Assembly (NCBI GenBank): GCA_002329395.1
Contig: DCTQ01000102.1
Location: 4,591 to 16,498 of the forward strand
Source: Candidatus Avelusimicrobium alvi
Lineage (GTDB): Bacteria > Elusimicrobiota > Elusimicrobia > Elusimicrobiales > Elusimicrobiaceae
Length of the DNA stretch: 11,908 nucleotides
Direction: 5' to 3'
The notes under the pieces were generated by a model that saw only the letters and a list, made by a program, of their open reading frames with translations, had not been told where the DNA came from and did no database searches. The position numbers and the translations under genes are program-made. Shown piece by piece: positions 7,373 to 11,908 of the stretch. How positions within the stretch are numbered: the stretch's first letter is position 1; each line of letters starts with the position of its first letter.

Positions 7373-8578
7373 ATGATTTTGTGGGCTATGCCCGATTCGG
7401 GCGATAAAACCAAAGAGGATTATTCCTCATTCGTCTCGCTCTTTAAGAAGGAAAACCCGTCTGTGGACGTTACCGTGCGCGTGTTTACGCGCAACGTGCT
7501 TTGGCGGCGGATGTTTACCATTAAACACCCCACGCACGAAGAAGAAATCCCGGATTTGATTCAGGTCCCGCATTACTGGACCGCGCTCTTGGTGCGCGAA
7601 GGCGTGGCGGAAAACCTTTCGGAGCTGGATCCGGGCCTTTCGCTTTCCAGCTGTCTCGTGCCGCTAAAAGCCCACTGCTACCAGCCCGGCACCAAAGACA
7701 TTTACTCCTACCCCTGGTGGTTTGATTTAAGCGCGCTCCACTACCGGGCCGACCATTTAAAACTGGTTACTTCCAAGCCGGAACACGATTTGGCCACCTG
7801 GGACGGACTGTTAACCGTCTGCGAGGCGCTGCGCGAAAAATTCAAAGACACGCCCGGCTATTACCCCATGCAAAACAGCGACTGGCGCGGCTCGCTTTCC
7901 GTGCGCAACGCCCTTCCGTGCATTTGGGGCAGAGGGGGGGATTTGCTGTCGGCCGATTTGGGCACCACGCTCGTGGGTACGCAGGCGTTTAAAGAAGGCA
8001 TACGCGACTACGTCAACCTCGCGCTCAAAAACTATATGCCCATCCTGCGCGAGCGCGGCTCGCTGGGGACGGTGGTCTCCGGCAAAGCCAGTATGATGAT
8101 TTCCCGCAAGCAGGGCGTAAGCACCTTTAACGCGCGCCGGGGCATCCGCGTGCGCACCCTGCCGGTGCCGACCACGGGGAACACGTACTATTCCTACCTG
8201 TCGGGGATGAACCTGTTTATTAATAAACTTTCCAAAGATAAAAAGAACGCGTTAAAATTCATCAAGTTCTGCGCCCGGCCGGACAACCAGCTGCGCTACG
8301 CGGCGATGATAGACGCCTTCCCGGCGTTTGAAGACGCGTTTGAACAATTTATTTTCTCCTCCACCCAGCGTTTGCAGACGTACAGCAACATCCTGGCTTC
8401 TGCGCGCACCCTGCCCAACATTACCGTTACGGGTACGATTATGGAAATTTTAAAACGCATCCTGGCGGTCTGCGCCACGCAAATCGTGGAAGAGCGGTTT
8501 ACGCAGGCCTCTTTGGACCGGGAGCTGGACCTCGCCGCCAAAGAAATTGAATACCTGCTGTCCATTTACGAGGGCTAG
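7373..8578 (+). CDS. Family 1 solute-binding-protein-like protein without a signal peptide
   Basis: The 401 residues resemble sugar ABC-transporter binding proteins of family 1 (SBP_bac_1 type). Matching parts are an opening beta strand M-I-L-W-A-M-P-D-S-G-D, the F-K-K-E-N-P-S-V-D-V segment, P-D-L-I-Q-V-P-H-Y-W near 65, S-Y-P-W-W-F-D near 115, a T-W-D-G-L segment near 144, and an L-P-V-P / S-G-M-N-L-F-I pattern near 262-285. It begins where a mature binding protein would begin: there is no signal peptide, lipobox or membrane helix, and the upstream stop codon excludes a longer form. No permease or ATPase gene is in the window. It is followed after 3 nt by a soluble diguanylate cyclase, so a cytoplasmic ligand sensor acting on that enzyme is a reasonable inference. 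A remnant that lost its signal sequence, or unusual export, are the alternatives. The ligand is unknown. Confidence 0.8.
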   Translation: MILWAMPDSGDKTKEDYSSFVSLFKKENPSVDVTVRVFTRNVLWRRMFTIKHPTHEEEIPDLIQVPHYWTALLVREGVAENLSELDPGLSLSSCLVPLKAHCYQPGTKDIYSYPWWFDLSALHYRADHLKLVTSKPEHDLATWDGLLTVCEALREKFKDTPGYYPMQNSDWRGSLSVRNALPCIWGRGGDLLSADLGTTLVGTQAFKEGIRDYVNLALKNYMPILRERGSLGTVVSGKASMMISRKQGVSTFNARRGIRVRTLPVPTTGNTYYSYLSGMNLFINKLSKDKKNALKFIKFCARPDNQLRYAAMIDAFPAFEDAFEQFIFSSTQRLQTYSNILASARTLPNITVTGTIMEILKRILAVCATQIVEERFTQASLDRELDLAAKEIEYLLSIYEG

Positions 8579-8581
8579 CTT

Positions 8582-10081
8582 ATGTTTGACAAAAAATCCT
8601 ATACGCTTTATAAATTCCACAAACAGCTGAACCAATCGTTCCAAAATAAGCGCGAACTGCTGGAATGCGCCCTGCCGGCTTTGCGGGATTTGTTTAAGCT
8701 GGACCGCGTGTATTTTTTTGACTGGCAGCAGGAGCGCGCGCTGCTGTCTTTGCGGATGATGTGCAAAAAAGAATACTGTATGGATATGCAGGAAGACATT
8801 TCCGTCTTAAACGAACCGGTGTTTTTAAAGCAGCTGCTGCAAACCGGCATTACGGAAACGACCGATTTAAGCTATCCCGCCATTTATATGCTGGTGCGCT
8901 GGGAACGCCCGAGCGTGGAACTAAAAGCGGGGGAAGTGCACAATTATATGCAGGAGAAAGTGGGCGTGCTGCGCCTGGAACGCTTCCGCAAAAACCGCGT
9001 GTTTACGAGCGAGGAAAAGGAACTGATTAAAGCGCTGGGGCTGGAAATTTCCCACAACCTGCGCAATACGGAAATTGACCAGGCCAAAAACCAGCGTCTT
9101 AACGTATCCACGGCGCTGAACGATTTATCCACCATTTTCGCTTCGTCTTTACGGTTGAACGACGGCCTGGAACTCATTTTAAAAGGCGTGCAGAAATACT
9201 TCCGCTTTGACCGCGTGCGCCTGTATCTGACCGATTCGGAAGGGAGCAAAATCAAATCCGTGCTGGGGGCGGACATCTCCGGCAAGGTAACCCAGCAGGA
9301 CGGAAAGACGCTTGCGGAAGGGGAGGAAAACCTGCTGCGCGAAGTGTTTGATTCTTCCGCCACCTACCGCTCCACCCGCAGCGTAATTTATATTCCGCTT
9401 AAAGTACAGCGCACCAAAGTGGGGTTTTTGGCGTTTGACAATATTCTCTCCCGCCGCCGCATCGGGTATATGGATTTTATTTCGCTTCAGCAGTTTGCCT
9501 CGCAGATGGCCCTGGCCATTGACAACGCGCGTCTGTTTGAACGCGTGCAGGAGCTTTCTAACTACGACGAGCTGACCAAACTGCCCGTCCGCCGTTACTT
9601 TAACGAAAAATTCGCCGAAGAAATCTACCGCTCCAAACGTTTTGATTTGACGATGTCCCTTATTATTATGGATATAGACTGGTTCAAACAAATCAACGAC
9701 GGCTACGGCCACCAAATCGGCGACTGGGCGTTAAAAGAAGTAAGCCGCGTGATTCGCACCAGCCTGCGCCAGACCGACGTGCCCTGCCGCTTCGGCGGGG
9801 ACGAAATGGTGATTATGCTCCCGCGCACCAACGGCGAAGAAGCGAAAATCATCGCCAAGCGGTTAAAAGACCGTATCGGCGCCATTACCCTGCCGGACCG
9901 CTACACCGAAGGTAAAGCCGTACACCTGAGCGTAAGCCAGGGCATTTCCTCCTTTCCTTTTGACGGGCAGACGCCCGAAGCCCTGGTGGAAAAGGCCGAC
10001 AAAGCCCTCTACGTAGTCAAGCAAAACGGGCGCGGCAGCTTTGCCGTATACCGCGAAGTGGCCGAACAAGCCGCCGCGTAA
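8582..10081 (+). CDS. Soluble GAF-GAF-GGDEF diguanylate cyclase
   Basis: Predicted to make cyclic di-GMP from two GTP in the cytoplasm. The 499 residues hold a GAF-like domain (about 15-165), a second, clearer GAF domain (about 185-325) and a GGDEF domain (about 330-490). No membrane segment is seen. The GGDEF domain starts with the usual D-E-L-T-K-L-P-x-R-R segment. D364-x-D-x-F-K369-x-x-N372-D-x-x-G-H377 supplies metal and substrate contacts. The signature loop reads G405-G-D-E-M409, with Met in place of the usual Phe but the acidic residues kept. An R396-Q-T-D399 (RxxD) product-inhibition site lies five residues upstream of it, so feedback control by c-di-GMP is likely. A GAGGG (8570-8574) precedes the ATG, and the solute-binding-like gene ends 3 nt upstream. 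The GAF ligands are not evident. It is probably the last gene of the operon. Confidence 0.93.
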   Translation: MFDKKSYTLYKFHKQLNQSFQNKRELLECALPALRDLFKLDRVYFFDWQQERALLSLRMMCKKEYCMDMQEDISVLNEPVFLKQLLQTGITETTDLSYPAIYMLVRWERPSVELKAGEVHNYMQEKVGVLRLERFRKNRVFTSEEKELIKALGLEISHNLRNTEIDQAKNQRLNVSTALNDLSTIFASSLRLNDGLELILKGVQKYFRFDRVRLYLTDSEGSKIKSVLGADISGKVTQQDGKTLAEGEENLLREVFDSSATYRSTRSVIYIPLKVQRTKVGFLAFDNILSRRRIGYMDFISLQQFASQMALAIDNARLFERVQELSNYDELTKLPVRRYFNEKFAEEIYRSKRFDLTMSLIIMDIDWFKQINDGYGHQIGDWALKEVSRVIRTSLRQTDVPCRFGGDEMVIMLPRTNGEEAKIIAKRLKDRIGAITLPDRYTEGKAVHLSVSQGISSFPFDGQTPEALVEKADKALYVVKQNGRGSFAVYREVAEQAAA

Positions 10082-10122
10082 CCGGACGCGATTTTGCGTT
10101 TGCATTTTTGCATGCCGCGGGA

Positions 10123-10136
10123 TTACCGCGCGGTAA
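10123..10136. repeat. Perfect 14-bp palindrome, candidate operator
   Basis: TTACCGCGCGGTAA is its own reverse complement. It lies about 25 bp upstream of the TTGACA hexamer, where a dimeric regulator could bind. The role is inferred only from symmetry and position. Confidence 0.45.
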
Positions 10137-10160
10137 GACGGAAAAATTTCCAAAAAACAG

Positions 10161-10189
10161 TTGACAACTAGCGCAAAAGTTGCAAAAAT
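10161..10189 (+). promoter_or_regulatory. Candidate sigma70-type promoter of the surface-protein gene
   Basis: TTGACA (10161-10166) matches the -35 consensus exactly. A 17-nt spacer leads to AAAAAT (10184-10189), a 4-of-6 match to the -10 consensus. The preceding 20 bases are A-rich and resemble an UP element. An inverted repeat CAACT-N8-AGTTG (10165-10182) falls between the two boxes and could be an operator. The weak -10 suggests an activated or variable promoter, or another sigma preference. Confidence 0.4.
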
Positions 10190-10193
10190 TTAA
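10170..10193 (+). repeat. Imperfect direct repeat, copy 1 (overlaps promoter)
   Basis: Begins AGCGCAAAAG and continues TTGCAAAAATTTAA. A near-identical copy lies at 10257-10282: the first ten bases are the same, then a 2-nt insertion and two transitions. This copy spans the spacer and the -10 of the promoter candidate. Confidence 0.6.
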
Positions 10194-10256
10194 GAGTATT
10201 ATGTCGGCGTCTGTTTATATTTATAACCAGTCGCCTTCTTGCGTGCATTTATTCGG

Positions 10257-10282
10257 AGCGCAAAAGATTTGTAAAAACTTAA
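10257..10282 (+). repeat. Imperfect direct repeat, copy 2 (in the leader)
   Basis: Begins AGCGCAAAAG, then AT, then TTGTAAAAACTTAA. It matches copy 1 at 22 of 24 aligned bases with a 2-nt insertion, 87 bp downstream. It ends 5 nt before the GAGAAGGG element, so a protein or RNA structure on it could affect translation. Confidence 0.6.
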
Positions 10283-10287
10283 ATTTT

Positions 10288-10295
10288 GAGAAGGG
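10288..10295 (+). promoter_or_regulatory. Unusually placed ribosome-binding-like element
   Basis: GAGAAGGG is the only Shine-Dalgarno-like sequence before the surface-protein gene. It is 15 nt from the ATG at 10311 and 30 nt from the ATG at 10326, longer than elsewhere in this window. An in-frame TTG at 10299 is only 3 nt away, which is too close. Confidence 0.35.
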
Positions 10296-10310
10296 AAATT
10301 GGTCCCCCAA

Positions 10311-11908
10311 ATGGATACTTACACAATGAATAAAATCAAAAGTTTACTTCGGGTTTTCCTGGGTAGAACGGTGCTTTGCGCCGTTTTAACCGCGTTGTTC
10401 GTCGCGGCGTCCGCGCCGCTGTTCGCCCAGCGGGCAGACGTAAGAAAGGCGGGCGTGTATTATAACAATAATTCTACCTCTGTCAACCAAATGTACTGTG
10501 ATTGGGGCACGTCTGTCATGTCGACCACTAATGAAAGGAGTTTTGTGTATTCCCCTGCTCCGACTGGCAATGATAATAAGACAGACCCGTGGGTCAGCTC
10601 TGCTTTGATTGAGTACGACCAGCCTTACCCTTCCACTACTCCTGCGGACAATGAGTATCCAAACCATTGTTTGGCTTTGTGTATGAATGTGGTTTGCACC
10701 AACAAACCGATGTCGCAGAGTACATACTCCATTGCGTTTCCGTTACAGAATATTAAATTTGATGTTGTAAAGTACTATAACGGAAAAAATATTGAAAACC
10801 CTGAAGAAACCCCTGCGGTTCGTACTATTTCTTTATATCCGGATACCAATTCTCAGGATGCTATTTGTGGGTCATACCATTGCGAAGGTGCTGCTGCCGG
10901 AGATCCTTGTCCTGCGCCTGTGTACCAAATGATAAATGGTACCATTAGCAAAATAGGCGGCGGTACGGTGCCTACTTGTACTGATGGAAATGTTTGCGAT
11001 GGAAAGGATCACACTGGTTCTGGTGACTGTGGCTCATCAAAATATGATTGTATCGTTTTTGACAATAATGGACAGCCTGATGGAAAACCTATTCCTTTCT
11101 GTGCCGCGTGGGACGGCTCGTACGAAATTGCGGGCGAGTTCGGCAAGTCTAACGGCAATTTTGCTTTCCGCGCCACCGTGTCCACGGATTTCCCGGGCGA
11201 CAACATCATTACCGACAAAATTGAATTTACCTCTACTATCGCCTATCCGGGTATGAACCAAATCCCGATGCAGGTGGACGTAACCAACGTACATACCGTA
11301 CGCAGTACGCCTACCGTGGTGGGTAACATTACGGCCGTGTCCGCCCAGCCGTATACCTTTGCGTATCGCCTGAGCAAAGATTCGGATGTCCGCATTGCTA
11401 TTTTAGACGCTTCCAACGGAGACAATATAGAATATGGTGCCTCTAATGCCGGCGATCCGATTAAGGGGAAGGCACAGATTGTGCGCACGCTGGTGGATTG
11501 GCAGCCCCGCGTCGGCGAAGGTATGAAAGGGACGGACAAAGATACTCAAATTGTGGAATTTGACTCGTGGGACGGCCGCAACGACAACGGCCTCCTGCTT
11601 CCTGCGGGCAACTATATTGCGGCCATTCAGGCCAAGGCGCAAGACGAATGGCCGGGGGTGGATTTCTCCCGCGCCGTTACGCGCCAAGTGTCTTTGGATC
11701 CCTTAAAACTGACGGATATTGTAGCCACCGGCCTGAACAAAAAGTCCACGGCTTACGCTTCTATTAACTATGTACCGACCGAAGCGTCCAAAGTGTATTG
11801 GGAAATTTACACGCCCGGAACCAGCTTTAACAAAGCTAATTCTTCCGGCGCGATGCTGACTGATTCTTCTAAACCGACGGGTACTGGCCCGACTCCGGTT
11901 GGCGGCAC
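10311..11908 (+). CDS. Large secreted protein: Cys-rich N-terminal domain plus FlgD-like Ig repeats (partial, runs off the right edge)
   Basis: The frame is open from 10311 to the window end, 532 residues, with no stop. A signal peptide is clear, ending near A39 (A-P-L-F-A then Q-R-A-D); the in-frame ATG at 10326 gives a more typical signal start and is an equally good choice. Residues about 50-264 hold twelve cysteines (63, 120, 124, 129, 186, 191, 200, 223, 229, 240, 247, 264), an even number that suits disulfides outside the cytoplasm, and are rich in Asn, Asp, Gly and Thr. No cysteine occurs after 264. A beta-rich segment follows. Residues about 344-445 match a FlgD-type Ig domain, with the typical S-W420-D-G-R-N-D-N-G ... 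P-A-G-N-Y435 motif. A second similar domain starts near 465 and is cut by the edge. It is likely a surface or exported protein; function and export route are unknown. The cysteine-rich part has clearly lower GC than its flanks. Confidence 0.85.
   Translation, partial: MDTYTMNKIKSLLRVFLGRTVLCAVLTALFVAASAPLFAQRADVRKAGVYYNNNSTSVNQMYCDWGTSVMSTTNERSFVYSPAPTGNDNKTDPWVSSALIEYDQPYPSTTPADNEYPNHCLALCMNVVCTNKPMSQSTYSIAFPLQNIKFDVVKYYNGKNIENPEETPAVRTISLYPDTNSQDAICGSYHCEGAAAGDPCPAPVYQMINGTISKIGGGTVPTCTDGNVCDGKDHTGSGDCGSSKYDCIVFDNNGQPDGKPIPFCAAWDGSYEIAGEFGKSNGNFAFRATVSTDFPGDNIITDKIEFTSTIAYPGMNQIPMQVDVTNVHTVRSTPTVVGNITAVSAQPYTFAYRLSKDSDVRIAILDASNGDNIEYGASNAGDPIKGKAQIVRTLVDWQPRVGEGMKGTDKDTQIVEFDSWDGRNDNGLLLPAGNYIAAIQAKAQDEWPGVDFSRAVTRQVSLDPLKLTDIVATGLNKKSTAYASINYVPTEASKVYWEIYTPGTSFNKANSSGAMLTDSSKPTGTGPTPVGG

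Larger units (their letters stand above)
10082..10310 (+). other. AT-rich intergenic and leader region before the surface-protein gene
   Basis: This is the only sizeable non-coding stretch. From left to right it holds a weak hairpin after the cyclase stop (ACGC 10086-10089 / GCGT 10096-10099), a perfect palindrome (10123-10136), an A-tract and TTGACA promoter candidate (10140-10189), and a direct repeat with a second copy near 10257. A leader hairpin (TTGCG 10239-10243 / CGCAA 10259-10263) and a purine-rich GAGAAGGG (10288-10295) follow. No convincing open reading frame or structured RNA was recognised. Confidence 0.7.

Noticed and set aside
9517..9547. TTGACA inside the second GAF domain of the cyclase gene as a promoter
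   Set aside because: No -10-like hexamer follows at 16-18 nt; the sequence simply encodes an Ile-Asp-Asn stretch.
10086..10110. Possible intrinsic terminator after the cyclase gene
   Set aside because: The stem has only four Watson-Crick pairs plus wobble pairs and the T-tract is broken, so a terminator cannot be claimed.
10197..10202. TATTAT as the -10 box of the surface-protein promoter
   Set aside because: It is 30 nt from TTGACA, far too distant, and no acceptable -35 lies 16-18 nt upstream of it.
10984..11256. Alternative + strand open frame inside the surface-protein gene
   Set aside because: The frame starting at 10311 is open across the whole region and encodes a signal peptide and an Ig domain. 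The alternative has no start signal or domain.

Overview
The window is a tightly packed stretch of a Gram-negative type bacterial chromosome, moderately GC-rich, with every supported gene on the + strand. A periplasmic alkaline phosphatase, an FtsX/EnvC-like division pair and a C-terminal processing protease imply a cell envelope with a periplasm. The gene set and the large secreted protein with FlgD-type Ig repeats would fit a gut Elusimicrobiota-like lineage. That placement is an impression and no marker in the window proves it.

Positions 1-10081 look like one long run of co-directional genes with gaps of 1-18 nt or short overlaps. In order they are: the 3' end of an unidentified gene with an acidic tail, glgA (glycogen synthase), an alkaline phosphatase, an ftsX-like gene, an envC-like degenerate LytM protein, a ctpA-type S41 protease, tsaD (tRNA t6A synthesis), a solute-binding-protein-like gene, and a GAF-GAF-GGDEF diguanylate cyclase. 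The middle block (ftsX, envC, ctpA) is about peptidoglycan splitting and envelope proteolysis. The last two genes stand out. The solute-binding-like protein cannot have a signal peptide, has no transport partners nearby, and sits 3 nt from a soluble cyclase. They may form a cytoplasmic ligand-sensing/c-di-GMP module. A promoter-like sequence inside tsaD (6630-6657) could give this pair its own transcript.

Positions 10082-10310 are the only real intergenic region. It is AT-rich, with a TTGACA promoter candidate, a 14-bp perfect palindrome, an imperfect 24-26 nt direct repeat and several GCAAAA-type motifs. It leads into a large secreted protein gene that is still open at the right edge (532 residues visible). 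Inside that gene, a cysteine-rich segment (about 10460-11100) has much lower GC than both flanks. This suggests a variable or exchanged N-terminal domain attached to conserved tandem FlgD-like Ig domains.

No RNA genes, CRISPR arrays, insertion sequences or tRNA attachment sites were recognised.
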